From Candidatus Buchananbacteria bacterium (GTDB lineage: Bacteria; Patescibacteriota; Patescibacteriia; Buchananbacterales; UBA6539): DNA of 40,073 bases. The notes below the pieces were generated by a model. It worked only from the letters and a program-made list of their open reading frames with translations, was not told the DNA's origin and ran no database searches. Position numbers and translations under genes: made by a program. Positions 1-7,329 of the stretch are shown in pieces; within the stretch, counting starts at the first letter, position 1, and every line of letters starts with the position of its first letter. The stretch spans positions 1 to 40,073 of the forward strand of contig JAFGGX010000001.1 of NCBI GenBank assembly GCA_016930315.1. Direction: 5' to 3'.

Positions 1-120
1 AAGCCTCCAGCGCCCCAGCCAATTTAATTATTCAATGTGATTTTTAGAATATTTGTAGCTATTGCGTTTTATGGTTGCTTGTGTTACTATATTAGTAGTA
101 CTGTAGTGTAATGTTTGCGT

Positions 121-162
121 CCAACGAATTACCCTGACCACACGAGGGTGATATGTGGTTGG
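121..162 (+). promoter_or_regulatory. Foldable RNA leader with possible pseudoknot
   Basis: CCAAC at 121-125 can pair with GTTGG at 158-162, enclosing a second stem, ACCCT 131-135 with AGGGT 145-149. The loop of the inner stem contains CCAC (138-141), which is complementary to GTGG at 155-158, so a pseudoknot is possible. A weak promoter-like pair lies upstream (TTGCGT 62-67, 17 nt, TACTAT 85-90). Two more hairpins follow before the small ORF: GGGT/ACCC around 236-247 and CTGCCT/AGGCAG near 257-271. I do not recognise a known riboswitch class. The stretch is richer in G+C than the neighbouring genes. Confidence 0.35.
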
Positions 163-307
163 CTAGTCCGTTAATGGATGCCAGGAAAGCGGGCCTCGAC
201 CCAGCCTCGACCTTTATTGTACCTTGTTTGAACCGGGTTTCGACCCAATCTCCGCCTGCCTATTAGGCAGCAGGGCATTTCATTTTTCCTCGTGGAGGAT
301 ACGAACC

Positions 308-421
308 ATGTACAAAACCACCGGACAACTCCGTCGCGATCTGCGACGAGGTTGTCAAACCTCCGCCGCCCCTTCCCCTGAACCCGGAAAGAGCACAATC
401 ATCAGCGAAGAGCCCGTCTAG
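308..421 (+). CDS. Possible 37-residue small protein, unknown function
   Basis: A short ORF starts at ATG 308, preceded by GGAGG at 294-298 with a 9-nt gap, an unusually good Shine-Dalgarno for a window where most genes have none. The predicted peptide is polar and basic in its first half (QLRRDLRRG) and Ser/Pro-rich in its second; it has one Cys and no membrane segment or known motif. It sits between a foldable leader and a strong terminator, so it could be a real small protein, a leader peptide, or chance coding inside a structured RNA. No family is recognised and there is no second copy here for comparison. Confidence 0.4.
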   Translation: MYKTTGQLRRDLRRGCQTSAAPSPEPGKSTIISEEPV

Positions 422-477
422 GACCTACTCGATAATGGCCTACGTGGCGCTGAATTGATTGTTTGAGCTCTCATGCC

Positions 478-518
478 CTCCAGGACCCGACCCTCGGTCC
501 TGGAGATTTCTTTTTTTT
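478..518 (+). terminator. Strong intrinsic terminator
   Basis: CTCCAGGACC (478-487) pairs perfectly with GGTCCTGGAG (496-505) over an 8-nt loop and is followed by ATTTCTTTTTTTT. It ends whatever transcript covers the first 480 bases. The stretch from 520 to 568 is T-rich and I see nothing more in it. Confidence 0.85.
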
Positions 519-568
519 AATTTTTTATTAGAAGTTTGTGATTTTTTTGTTTGTTATGGTCACAATTT

Positions 569-1210
569 TTAATTCAATTCAAAATAGCTGATCGGTTTGA
601 TATCATTTTTCTTTAAAATCTTGTTTAGCTTTTTAATATGCTTTGTATCTTTTTTTCTTTTTTTGTTTAAATTCGATTTACAATTCGGATCAAATTTTCC
701 AGGATGCATTAAAATTTCATAATATTTCTGGTCTTCAAGGCTTTTTAGCCAATTTTTTATTTCACGAAATTTTTTAACCGTCCCAAAAAAAGCTGGAGTA
801 GCAGTCGTTTTGCATTTTTCAAAAACTTCCCCTCGATTTCTAACCGGCAAGTTATTTTGTTGGCAAAAATCAGCAACCAATGGATATGAATCTTTAAAAT
901 CTTTAAACCGGTGAATGTCGATGTGTGACGGGTCGAAATTTAAAATCTCTTTGAATTTTTGGTATTGGGATTTTATTTGAGTTTCGTAATCATTTTGGCC
1001 CTCTTTAAATTCCAAATGAAGCCCGACGCTTAGATTTTTAGTTTTTAGTAGAGATATTAGCTCAGCAAGCTGATTTTGTTGGTCATCGGTAATCCGGTTA
1101 ACCATCACGGTTGTGGAGCGGACTAAATCTTTTTTGATCAGATTTAAAATTACCTCATTAAAGATTTTACTCGTGCCAAAATCGTCAGCGTTGATTATTA
1201 GGTATTTCAT
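569..1210 (-). CDS. YdjC/ChbG-family carbohydrate deacetylase
   Basis: This 213-residue protein resembles the YdjC/ChbG family, metal-dependent deacetylases of N-acetylated oligosaccharides such as diacetylchitobiose. Visible family marks are the N-terminal strand and acidic motif LIINADDFG (residues 4-12), GLHLEF around residue 63, the metal-binding type HIDIHRF around residue 97, and LMHPG near residue 168. It is somewhat shorter than typical members (about 230-290 residues), with a lysine-rich C-terminus. A plausible promoter lies just upstream on the same strand. It stands alone, so the substrate is unknown; cell-wall or scavenged amino-sugar oligomers would be a guess from family knowledge. 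Confidence 0.8.
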   Translation of the reverse strand: MKYLIINADDFGTSKIFNEVILNLIKKDLVRSTTVMVNRITDDQQNQLAELISLLKTKNLSVGLHLEFKEGQNDYETQIKSQYQKFKEILNFDPSHIDIHRFKDFKDSYPLVADFCQQNNLPVRNRGEVFEKCKTTATPAFFGTVKKFREIKNWLKSLEDQKYYEILMHPGKFDPNCKSNLNKKRKKDTKHIKKLNKILKKNDIKPISYFELN

Positions 1211-1233
1211 ATCTTTTATGTGAAGTCATTGGT

Positions 1234-1262
1234 ATTTTATCCTAAATGAGCTAAAAAGTAAA
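1234..1262 (-). promoter_or_regulatory. Promoter for the YdjC-family gene
   Basis: On the minus strand TTTACT (1262-1257) and TAAAAT (1239-1234) are separated by exactly 17 nt. The expected transcription start is about 17 nt before the start codon at 1210. Confidence 0.5.
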
Positions 1263-1271
1263 TAAATTTAG

Positions 1272-1438
1272 CGTCATTCTGAGTCCCGCGACCGCGGGAC
1301 GAAAGAATCTCTTTTGAGATCGCCACGCTCCACCAACCATTGGACTAAGCTCGCTCGCGATGACGCCTTAAGATAAATAAGAGATTCTTCATCCCGCCTA
1401 ATTTCACTTTAACTAAGCGGGCGGAATTCAGAATGACG
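1272..1438. repeat. Inverted pair of TCATTCTGA-type dispersed repeats
   Basis: CGTCATTCTGA at 1272-1282 and its reverse complement TCAGAATGACG at 1428-1438 bound this block. The left element contains the perfect hairpin GTCCCGCG/CGCGGGAC (1283-1300) followed by AGAATCTC. The right element begins GAGATTCTTC (1381) and has an inner CCCGC/GCGGG pair. A third copy of the same family occurs at 9212-9254. The elements are intergenic and carry no coding potential. This accounts for most of the gap between 1211 and 1614. Confidence 0.75.
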
Positions 1439-1485
1439 ATGGATAAATATAGTAACCCCTCCTCGACTATACTAAAACGAAGCCG

Positions 1486-1518
1486 TCCTCCCCTTAAGAT
1501 AAGGGGAGGAGTTTTGTT
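1486..1518. terminator. Hairpin, possible terminator
   Basis: TCCTCCCCTT (1486-1495) pairs perfectly with AAGGGGAGGA (1501-1510) around a 5-nt loop, followed by GTTTTGTTT. The gene it would serve on the plus strand is not obvious, so it may be part of the repeat-rich spacer. Just downstream, around 1558-1592, is a run of degenerate ATTCGTAA units of unknown meaning. Confidence 0.45.
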
Positions 1519-1614
1519 TAAGTTGATTAGGTGGGGTTATGATTAAAAAATAAAAGTATTCGTAAATTCGTAACGATTCGTAATTCGTATCGGCTATGTT
1601 ATACTTAAATTACT

Positions 1615-2463
1615 ATGAAATTTGGTTTACATGTGTCAATTGCCGGTGGAATTTTTAACGCTCCTGTTAACGCAGCCGAAAAAAACTGCGAGGTTTTTCA
1701 AATGTTTACTCGATCGCCCCGAGGCGGCCAGGCGCCATCCCTGACGGCTGAAGTTGTCAGGGAGTTTAAAGAAAATTGCCAGAAAAACAAATTTAAAAAT
1801 TATTACGTCCATACTCCTTACTACATTAACTACGCCTCAGTCAATAATCGAATTGCTTTTGGCTCAGCTCAAGTAGTCAGGCAAGAATTGGAACGCTCCA
1901 GTCAACTTGGGGTAAAAGCCTTAATGACTCATTTGGGTAGTGGTAAAGATTTTGATCAAAAAACCGCTAGGCAAAAAGTAGTTGAAGGTTTATTAAAAAC
2001 GCTTGATGGCTATAAAGGAACAACTCAGTTTTTAATTGAAATTGCCGCTGGGGCGGGATTAATTTTAGGCGCCAGCTTTGAAGAGATTGCTTTTTATATC
2101 AATGAGGTCGAGAAAAAAGATAAACGGTTAAAAAATAAAATTGGTGTTTGTTTAGACACTTGTCATATGTTTGCTTGCGGCTATGATTTGCGCAATAAAA
2201 TTGCGGTTAAAAAAACGTTTAAAGATTTTGATCGAATTATTGGTTTAAAACGGTTAGTTTTAATTCACGCTAATGATTCTAAAACCGAATTTGGTTCGCA
2301 CAAAGATCGGCACGAACATATTGGCGATGGCCAGATTGGCAAAGATGGGTTTGCGGCGATTGTTAAGTTGGCCAAATTAAAAAATGTTGATTTAATTTTA
2401 GAAACACCGCACGATGGTAAAGAAATAAGAGATTTAAAATTACTGAAAAGTTTTCGGGATTAA
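1615..2463 (+). CDS. nfo: Endonuclease IV (AP endonuclease)
   Basis: This is a 282-residue TIM-barrel apurinic/apyrimidinic endonuclease of the Nfo family. It nicks DNA 5' to abasic sites in base-excision repair. All nine zinc ligands expected from E. coli endonuclease IV can be placed: H66, H106, E142, D181, H184, H218, D231, H233 and E263, in the motifs VHTPY, THLGSG, IEIAAG, CLDTCH, IHAND, DRHEH and LETP. The glutamate motif is IEIAAGAG instead of the usual ENTAG type, but the ligand is kept. TATACT lies about 9 nt before the ATG with no Shine-Dalgarno, suggesting a nearly leaderless mRNA. Length is normal for the family. Confidence 0.96.
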   Translation: MKFGLHVSIAGGIFNAPVNAAEKNCEVFQMFTRSPRGGQAPSLTAEVVREFKENCQKNKFKNYYVHTPYYINYASVNNRIAFGSAQVVRQELERSSQLGVKALMTHLGSGKDFDQKTARQKVVEGLLKTLDGYKGTTQFLIEIAAGAGLILGASFEEIAFYINEVEKKDKRLKNKIGVCLDTCHMFACGYDLRNKIAVKKTFKDFDRIIGLKRLVLIHANDSKTEFGSHKDRHEHIGDGQIGKDGFAAIVKLAKLKNVDLILETPHDGKEIRDLKLLKSFRD

Positions 2464-2476
2464 CTTTTATTTCGCC

Positions 2477-2552
2477 TGTCATTCCGGACCTGCCTGCCGG
2501 TAGGCAAGCTTGATCCGGAATCTAGATTCCCGCTGGAGTTTATCCAATGACA
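2477..2552. repeat. 76-bp element with short terminal inverted repeats
   Basis: TGTCATT (2477-2483) and AATGACA (2546-2552) form the ends. Inside, two TCCGGA copies flank GCCTGCCGGTAGGC, and the right half reads TCTAGATTCCCGC. It has the style of the GTCATTCCGG...GAATCTAGATTCC repeats widespread in bacterial genomes. It fills the gap between nfo and the next gene. Confidence 0.65.
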
Positions 2553-2569
2553 AATAAAAAAAATAATTT

Positions 2570-3070
2570 ATGAAATTTGCCATTATCTCCGATTCACACG
2601 ATAATTTACCAAACATTTATAAAATGTTGGAGTTTTTGAAAAAAGAAAATATTACAATCATGATTCATTGCGGTGATGTTTGCGCACCATCGGTGATGGC
2701 TGAAATCGCCAGTAAGTTTGATGGCCAGATGCATTTGGTTTTTGGCAATGTCGATGGCGACCAAGAAAAAATGAATGAATTGGCTAAAGACCTGCCCAAC
2801 CTGACTATCTACGGTGAGCGGGGTGAATTACAAATTGACAATAAAAAAATCGGTTTTGTCCATTTCCCGTGGGAAGCTGAAACGATGGCTAAAACCGGTA
2901 AATACGATTTAGTTTTTTATGGCCACGATCACAAAGCCTGGGAGAAAAAAGTTGGCAATTGCACTTTAAGAAATCCCGGCACTTTGGCCGGTTTGTTTTC
3001 TAAAGCCACTTTTGCTATTTATGATACTGAAATTGATAAAGCCCAATTAATTTTATTGGAGAGAATTTAA
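2570..3070 (+). CDS. YfcE/MJ0936-type metallophosphoesterase
   Basis: This 166-residue protein is a calcineurin-like phosphodiesterase of the small YfcE/MJ0936 group. The metal-binding motifs appear in order: DSHD at residues 8-11, HCGD near residue 34, GNVD near residue 60 (in place of GNHD), VHF near residue 99 and GHDH near residue 120, followed by the family NPGT motif. Relatives hydrolyse phosphodiesters in vitro; physiological substrates are mostly unknown. The last 18 nt overlap the end of the convergent racemase gene, with no room for a separate terminator. The start has no Shine-Dalgarno and lies in an AT-rich run. Confidence 0.88.
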   Translation: MKFAIISDSHDNLPNIYKMLEFLKKENITIMIHCGDVCAPSVMAEIASKFDGQMHLVFGNVDGDQEKMNELAKDLPNLTIYGERGELQIDNKKIGFVHFPWEAETMAKTGKYDLVFYGHDHKAWEKKVGNCTLRNPGTLAGLFSKATFAIYDTEIDKAQLILLERI

Positions 3071-3832
3071 TTTTTCCGGAGCAACTTTGTCAATCAAAGC
3101 TCTAGCCAAAATAGTCATTGGATCGACTAATTCAACCCCATCGATTTCTTTTTCCGGCAAAGCTAAAGGTATTTCGGTACAGCCAAGGATGATAATTTGC
3201 GCTCCTTGGTTTTTTAGTATTTGGACAAAATTCAAAAAGTTATCCCGAGCGGTTTGGCTGACCGGACTAACAGCTTTGATGCCCCAGCTTTGATTATAGA
3301 TCGAATCGTGAAGTTGATTTTGAATTTCTGCCGGCACTTCGGTTATCCCAAATCCCAGCGGCTCAAGAATCTGGTTGTAGACCCCTGCTCTTCTGGTGCC
3401 GGTAGTTGACATCAAGCCAATTTTTTTTACAGCTGGAAAGTTGGCTTTTATAAATTCGCCGGTTTCTTTAAGCATGTGCACCACCTCAATGTCTAATTGG
3501 TTTTGGCTTAGCAATTCTAAAAAGTGGTCAAAGATTTTGGGTGCATGAAAGGTGTTACAAGGAATACCCATCACTATTTGTTTGCCTGCCGTTTTGCCAA
3601 CAGCGGCCAGGGCTTTAGCCACTGTTAACATTCCTTCGGCCGGGTCTTGAGTAACTTCGCCCAATAGAAATTTTGTCCGATCAGGAATCGATTGAGAAAA
3701 AGACAAGTGGCAAACATCCAGATGGCCCTGGTCAGTCCCGCCGGCATTGGTATTTTCGATAATTTTTTTGTGGAGTTCAACGCCAGCCATTGGTCCGACT
3801 CCGCCGCCAATGCCGATAATTTTATTTGGCAT
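3053..3832 (-). CDS. Aspartate/glutamate racemase family protein
   Basis: This 259-residue protein belongs to the cofactor-independent Asp/Glu racemase superfamily, which uses two cysteines for proton transfer. The first is in IPCNTFHAP (near residue 90) and the second in LGCTEIPLAL (near residue 217). The N-terminal GIGGGVGPMAGVELHKKI is typical of aspartate racemase-like proteins. Known members interconvert L- and D-aspartate or glutamate, the latter for peptidoglycan. It is the last gene of a minus-strand operon and overlaps the convergent phosphodiesterase gene by 18 nt. I cannot tell aspartate from other substrates; a glutamate-specific MurI assignment is less likely from the N-terminus. 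Confidence 0.85.
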   Translation of the reverse strand: MPNKIIGIGGGVGPMAGVELHKKIIENTNAGGTDQGHLDVCHLSFSQSIPDRTKFLLGEVTQDPAEGMLTVAKALAAVGKTAGKQIVMGIPCNTFHAPKIFDHFLELLSQNQLDIEVVHMLKETGEFIKANFPAVKKIGLMSTTGTRRAGVYNQILEPLGFGITEVPAEIQNQLHDSIYNQSWGIKAVSPVSQTARDNFLNFVQILKNQGAQIIILGCTEIPLALPEKEIDGVELVDPMTILARALIDKVAPEKLNSLQ

Positions 3833-3861
3833 ATTTTTTATTAATTTGGTTTTGAAGTTTT

Positions 3862-4503
3862 TTAATTTCCATTATTTTGATTGAAATAATTATTAATGTG
3901 TTGATAAAGTTCTTTTGGGTTGTTAGCAAAAGCAGTCGGAGGGTTAGCTGCGAATCGTTCAGGCGGGTGAAAACCCCAAGTAACCGCGATTGATTGAATT
4001 TGTTTTTTGGCTGCCTCTAAAACATCACCAACCGTGTCAGTAATAAAAAGGCAATCGGCTGGCTGGGCTTGCTGTTTTTGTAAAACCATTTCAATTTTTT
4101 CGGTTTTGTCTAAATGAACATCGGCGCCTAGAATCAAATCAAATAAATGATCAAGCTGTTGGGTTTTTAAATATTCCTCAATTATATTGCTGACGGCCGA
4201 AGAGATAATAGTTAATTGGTAGTCGCTTGCCAGTTGATTAATGGTTTCGGTCATGCCGGGGTGAATTGCGGTTTTTAATAATTTTGGCTTGTATAATTCA
4301 AACCACTTTTTGGCCCATTGCTCTTGATCTTGTTGAGGGCGAGCAGATTTTAGAGAGGTATACAAGTTACCCATAAATAAATCGCGGAATTCTTCCGGAG
4401 AAATTTTTACTTCAAGGTCTTGGTGCAAGCCGTAAGCCAGTTCAAAAGTATCAACAATCACGCCATCAAAATCAAACAAAAGGATTTTTTTGTTTTGGGA
4501 CAT
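3862..4503 (-). CDS. HAD-superfamily phosphatase (phosphoglycolate phosphatase-like)
   Basis: A 213-residue haloacid dehalogenase-like hydrolase. Motif I is LFDFDGVIVDT (residues 9-19) with the nucleophile Asp, motif II is TIISSAVS around residue 97, and motif IV is LFITDTVGDVLEAAK around residue 150. A helical cap domain between motifs I and II (C1 cap) is in line with the phosphoglycolate phosphatase/beta-phosphoglucomutase group. The substrate cannot be read from sequence. It lies 5 nt from the hydrolase gene upstream and 29 nt from the racemase gene downstream, so it is probably co-transcribed with both. Confidence 0.88.
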   Translation of the reverse strand: MSQNKKILLFDFDGVIVDTFELAYGLHQDLEVKISPEEFRDLFMGNLYTSLKSARPQQDQEQWAKKWFELYKPKLLKTAIHPGMTETINQLASDYQLTIISSAVSNIIEEYLKTQQLDHLFDLILGADVHLDKTEKIEMVLQKQQAQPADCLFITDTVGDVLEAAKKQIQSIAVTWGFHPPERFAANPPTAFANNPKELYQHINNYFNQNNGN

Positions 4504-4508
4504 TGGTT

Positions 4509-5096
4509 TTACTTTTTTATAATTTGTTCAATTAACTCTGGAAATTTTTCGGTGCCCATGTCTCTAAAAATATAATGGCCATGATTTTTTAAGCTAATTA
4601 TTTTTCCACCTAGCACTTTACGAATTATTTTTAAGCTTTTTTTGCCGTCTGGCCGTTCGTCGTTTGAGGTAAAATAAATAATTTCTTTAACTCGATTTTT
4701 GATTGTCTTGTCGATTGGATAGGAATAAAATTCGATTCGCTCTGGCCTTTTGCTGTCAGGAATTTTCCACGGAGCGATTAAAATTAGTTTGGCGATTTTA
4801 GTTTTAGTGTCACCCAGCCAGCGAAGCAAAAATGTGGTGCCACAACTATGGCCAATCAAAATGGTATTTTGGCTAACTGGGCAGCGATCAAATTTAGCTT
4901 TGAATTTTTCGTAATCCGGCTCCCAGGGACTTGGCAATAGTGGCACTTGAGTTTTAATGCCGAGCTTAGTCAGTTGTTGCTTGGTCCAGGGAATCCAGTG
5001 TTTGTTGTAACTTCTGGTTTTTGGGTTCATCGCCTTTTCTTTGTTCGATGGGCAGCCGTGGACGATGATGCAATTGGTTTGGGAATTACTGGTCAT
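4509..5096 (-). CDS. Small alpha/beta hydrolase (RBBP9/YdeN-like)
   Basis: A 195-residue serine hydrolase-like protein. The N-terminal IVHGCPSN is the oxyanion-hole region, LIGHSCGTTFLLRW (near residue 116) is the nucleophile elbow with Ser in GHSCG, and KNHGHYIFRD near the C-terminus supplies the catalytic His. The arrangement and short length match the RBBP9/YdeN group, whose bacterial substrates are mostly unknown. Gaps of 5-8 nt to both neighbours indicate an operon. Confidence 0.82.
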   Translation of the reverse strand: MTSNSQTNCIIVHGCPSNKEKAMNPKTRSYNKHWIPWTKQQLTKLGIKTQVPLLPSPWEPDYEKFKAKFDRCPVSQNTILIGHSCGTTFLLRWLGDTKTKIAKLILIAPWKIPDSKRPERIEFYSYPIDKTIKNRVKEIIYFTSNDERPDGKKSLKIIRKVLGGKIISLKNHGHYIFRDMGTEKFPELIEQIIKK

Positions 5097-5104
5097 TGGC
5101 GTAA

Positions 5105-5515
5105 TTAGTTAGTAAGTTCTTCTGCGGTAAAACCCTCCGCTAACATTTTTTGGAAGAGTGGGTAGATTTTTTTCATACCCTCAAGTCTTTTTCTGTTGCC
5201 ATCGGCTGTGATTGATTTAAATTGGCTTTCAGCTAAACGATTTTTATTGCTCAGCGCCTGGTCTAATAAATTAAAACCGTCATCGATTTCTTTTCCGGCT
5301 TGCTCTAAATCAATTTCAAGATCAGCAGACAGCTTGTCGATTGCCGCAATTATTTCAAGGCTTCTTTCGTCTGATTTATTTCTGTATTCTCCGCCCGGCA
5401 AATAACGGTAAAAATTATTCGTATCATAATCTGCAGAATTCTCAGATTCTTGTTGTTCCTCAGAACTTCTAAGATATTGGTTAAATAAACTTCCTCCATC
5501 ATTTTTTTCCGGCAT
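5105..5515 (-). CDS. Hypothetical charged, helical protein
   Basis: A 136-residue protein I do not recognise. It is rich in Glu, Asp, Lys and Asn, has no signal peptide, membrane segment or cysteine, and residues 50-125 look like two or three amphipathic helices. It lies 8 nt before the alpha/beta hydrolase gene and 14 nt after the NTF2-like gene on the same strand, so it is likely expressed with this operon. No function can be given. Confidence 0.6.
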   Translation of the reverse strand: MPEKNDGGSLFNQYLRSSEEQQESENSADYDTNNFYRYLPGGEYRNKSDERSLEIIAAIDKLSADLEIDLEQAGKEIDDGFNLLDQALSNKNRLAESQFKSITADGNRKRLEGMKKIYPLFQKMLAEGFTAEELTN

Positions 5516-5529
5516 ATTGTAGTTGTTAA

Positions 5530-5949
5530 TTATTTATTTGGAACAAGTGATGAATGATGATGAACAATTTTCCATTCGTCTCTTTCATTTTTTTGCCAGA
5601 CAAAGGTGAAACGAGCCTCGACAATTTTGCGATCATCTTTTGGGCCAACTTCAAAATTATACATGCCGGAATGAATATAACAATCTTCACCGATTGGTTG
5701 GATCTGCTCATCAATAATTTCTCCTTCTGGATCTTTCTCTAAAAAGTGTTCGAAATATTGTTCGGCACCGTCTCTGCCGTGTTTGAAATCAGGATTCAAG
5801 GTCGGTAAAAAACTGGCATTTTCTGTATAAAGTTCAGCAACTGCGGCTGGGTCTTTAGTTTGGAGGGCTTCATTCCAAACAGCGAAGTTTTTAACGGCTA
5901 GTTCTTTTAATTCTTGCTCGCGGCTACTTTCTGCTAATTCAATTTCCAT
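5530..5949 (-). CDS. NTF2-like (SnoaL/DUF4440-type) protein
   Basis: A 139-residue protein with the NTF2-like cone fold signature: N-terminal helices ending in FAVWNEALQTKDPAAVAELYTENA (written here in parts: FAVWNEALQ, then DPAAVAELYTENASF), a central HGRDGAEQYFEHFL segment, and C-terminal strands RFTFVWQK and WKIVHHHSS. This resembles the SgcJ/DUF4440/CaMKII-association group, found as small-molecule isomerases or binding proteins. Functions vary widely, so a substrate cannot be assigned. It is the second gene of the minus-strand operon. Confidence 0.78.
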   Translation of the reverse strand: MEIELAESSREQELKELAVKNFAVWNEALQTKDPAAVAELYTENASFLPTLNPDFKHGRDGAEQYFEHFLEKDPEGEIIDEQIQPIGEDCYIHSGMYNFEVGPKDDRKIVEARFTFVWQKNERDEWKIVHHHSSLVPNK

Positions 5950-5974
5950 AATTTTTTGATTATTATTAATTATT

Positions 5975-6355
5975 TTATTTTATTGCTTTAAAATCAACTT
6001 GGTATTCCGGGATGCCTAACGATATCCCATATTTTTTAGCTTCGTCGTATTCTTGCTGGCTGGTTTTATCGATAAAAAATATTTTGTCGCGAAAAATTAT
6101 ATAATGATTGGTGTCGTTTTCAAAATCAGCATACCAGTTGTGTTTTGAATCTAGCGATTGGCTGATTATTTTAGCAATTCGGCCAGCTTGGTCTGCTGGA
6201 ATTTCAACAGTATGAAGTGTCCATTGAGCAATCCACGGCGTTTGATGTTTTTCGGTCACAGCCTCAATTTTAGTCGAAGTAATTTTTAGTTGGTTTAGAA
6301 TTAATTTATCTTCCAAGCTTTCTTCTATTATTACTCCTTTGTAATTTTTAGTCAT
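5975..6355 (-). CDS. Hypothetical protein, first gene of operon
   Basis: A 126-residue soluble protein with no motif I can name. The C-terminal half contains the block WYADFENDTNHYIIF followed by RDKIFFID, which gives the impression of a compact alpha/beta domain. It appears to open the six-gene minus-strand operon: 25 nt separate it from the next gene, and an AT-rich promoter-like stretch lies between it and the NYN gene end (6356-6421). The start at 6355 has no Shine-Dalgarno. Confidence 0.6.
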   Translation of the reverse strand: MTKNYKGVIIEESLEDKLILNQLKITSTKIEAVTEKHQTPWIAQWTLHTVEIPADQAGRIAKIISQSLDSKHNWYADFENDTNHYIIFRDKIFFIDKTSQQEYDEAKKYGISLGIPEYQVDFKAIK

Positions 6356-6421
6356 TTTGATTTATATTTTATCTTTCAATATATGCGAATCATGTAGCAG
6401 ATGTCGCGTGATGCTCTCTTT

Positions 6422-7057
6422 TTATATTAATGGTCTTTGATAATTATTTAAGACTTCTGAGTTTCTTATTAATATAGTTCTATTGGCAGTATAGGCTATG
6501 CCTTTATTCTGAGAATTTTCAAAACCGACATAAATGCAGATTTTATTTCTTCTACCCACTTCTTTTATGGCTGGTTGTAGGTCAGAATCAGAACTTGCCA
6601 GTATGGCTGTGTTTAGAGAGTCATCACATGACATGGAAACCATATCAACTGCTATTTTAACGTCGACTCCTTTTTCTTTGAATACTATAACTTCTTTTTT
6701 GCCAAAAGAAAGTGTCATTTTGTCTTGTACAATTTTTTCCGTTGGGTAGCCTCTAACATTGCCAGCCATAGTAACCTCAAATCCTTGGCCTTCACTTTCA
6801 AGGTAGGTTTTTAGGTTTCTAGTTTTTTGTATCAATAGTTCAGATTTTTCCGGTGTTGCTTTGTGTTTGTTGATCTTTGCAAAGTAAAAAATCCTACGGT
6901 CGACGTCAATGCCTTGTAGAATTTGATCGAACAGTCCTTTAAAATTAAATTTTGTCCAATCAATCTCGTCTTTTTCGTTGGTAATTTTTTCAGATATTAG
7001 AACATCTTTGATTTTCTTTTTAAAATTTTCTCCATCAATGAATAAAATATTTGCCAT
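6422..7057 (-). CDS. NYN-domain (LabA/DUF88-like) nuclease
   Basis: A 211-residue PIN-like protein of the NYN/DUF88 family, predicted metal-dependent RNases. Acidic residues expected at the active site are present: FIDGEN (D8, E10), GVDVKIAVDM (D132, D138) and LASSDSDL (D157, D159). The full domain appears intact and ends soon after these motifs, so no extra RNA-binding domain is attached. It has its own promoter at 7115-7143 and an intrinsic terminator between promoter and start codon, suggesting conditional expression. The RNA target is unknown. Confidence 0.87.
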   Translation of the reverse strand: MANILFIDGENFKKKIKDVLISEKITNEKDEIDWTKFNFKGLFDQILQGIDVDRRIFYFAKINKHKATPEKSELLIQKTRNLKTYLESEGQGFEVTMAGNVRGYPTEKIVQDKMTLSFGKKEVIVFKEKGVDVKIAVDMVSMSCDDSLNTAILASSDSDLQPAIKEVGRRNKICIYVGFENSQNKGIAYTANRTILIRNSEVLNNYQRPLI

Positions 7058-7067
7058 ATTTTTATAT

Positions 7068-7101
7068 AAAAAACCTCATCGGACCCGAGGGCTGGATGAG
7101 G
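7068..7101 (-). terminator. Attenuator-like terminator in the NYN gene leader
   Basis: On the minus strand CCTCATC (7101-7095) pairs with GATGAGG (7080-7074), with an inner CCC/GGG pair, and is followed by six T (7073-7068). It lies after the promoter and about 10 nt before the start codon at 7057, so it must be read through for the gene to be expressed. Confidence 0.75.
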
Positions 7102-7114
7102 CGTTTATGTATAT

Positions 7115-7143
7115 AGAGTATCATGCATAATATTCTATGTCAA
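7115..7143 (-). promoter_or_regulatory. Promoter of the NYN gene
   Basis: On the minus strand TTGACA (7143-7138) and TACTCT (7120-7115) are spaced by exactly 17 nt. The predicted start near 7108 gives a leader of about 50 nt that contains the terminator hairpin. The remaining spacer to 7329 holds AT-rich sequence in which I see no gene. Confidence 0.7.
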
Positions 7144-7329
7144 TATGGTGTTTTCCACATCCAATCTCTGTTAAGTTGTTGAATTTAGTCAAAAAATATC
7201 GTAATTTCGTTCAATATTATTGTTTTTAACGTTAGTCCGGCGACCGTAATATTTTAGCGAGCGCATTGAATAAAATTATCTTTCCATTACTTTTTTTAAA
7301 TTTTCCAAAACACTTTTATTTTTTTGGTT

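Noticed and set aside
1-17. Possible 3' end of a tRNA (acceptor GCGCCCC with discriminator A)
   Set aside because: Only 17 nt are in the window, no CCA follows in the right register, and alternative registers exist. It needs upstream sequence.
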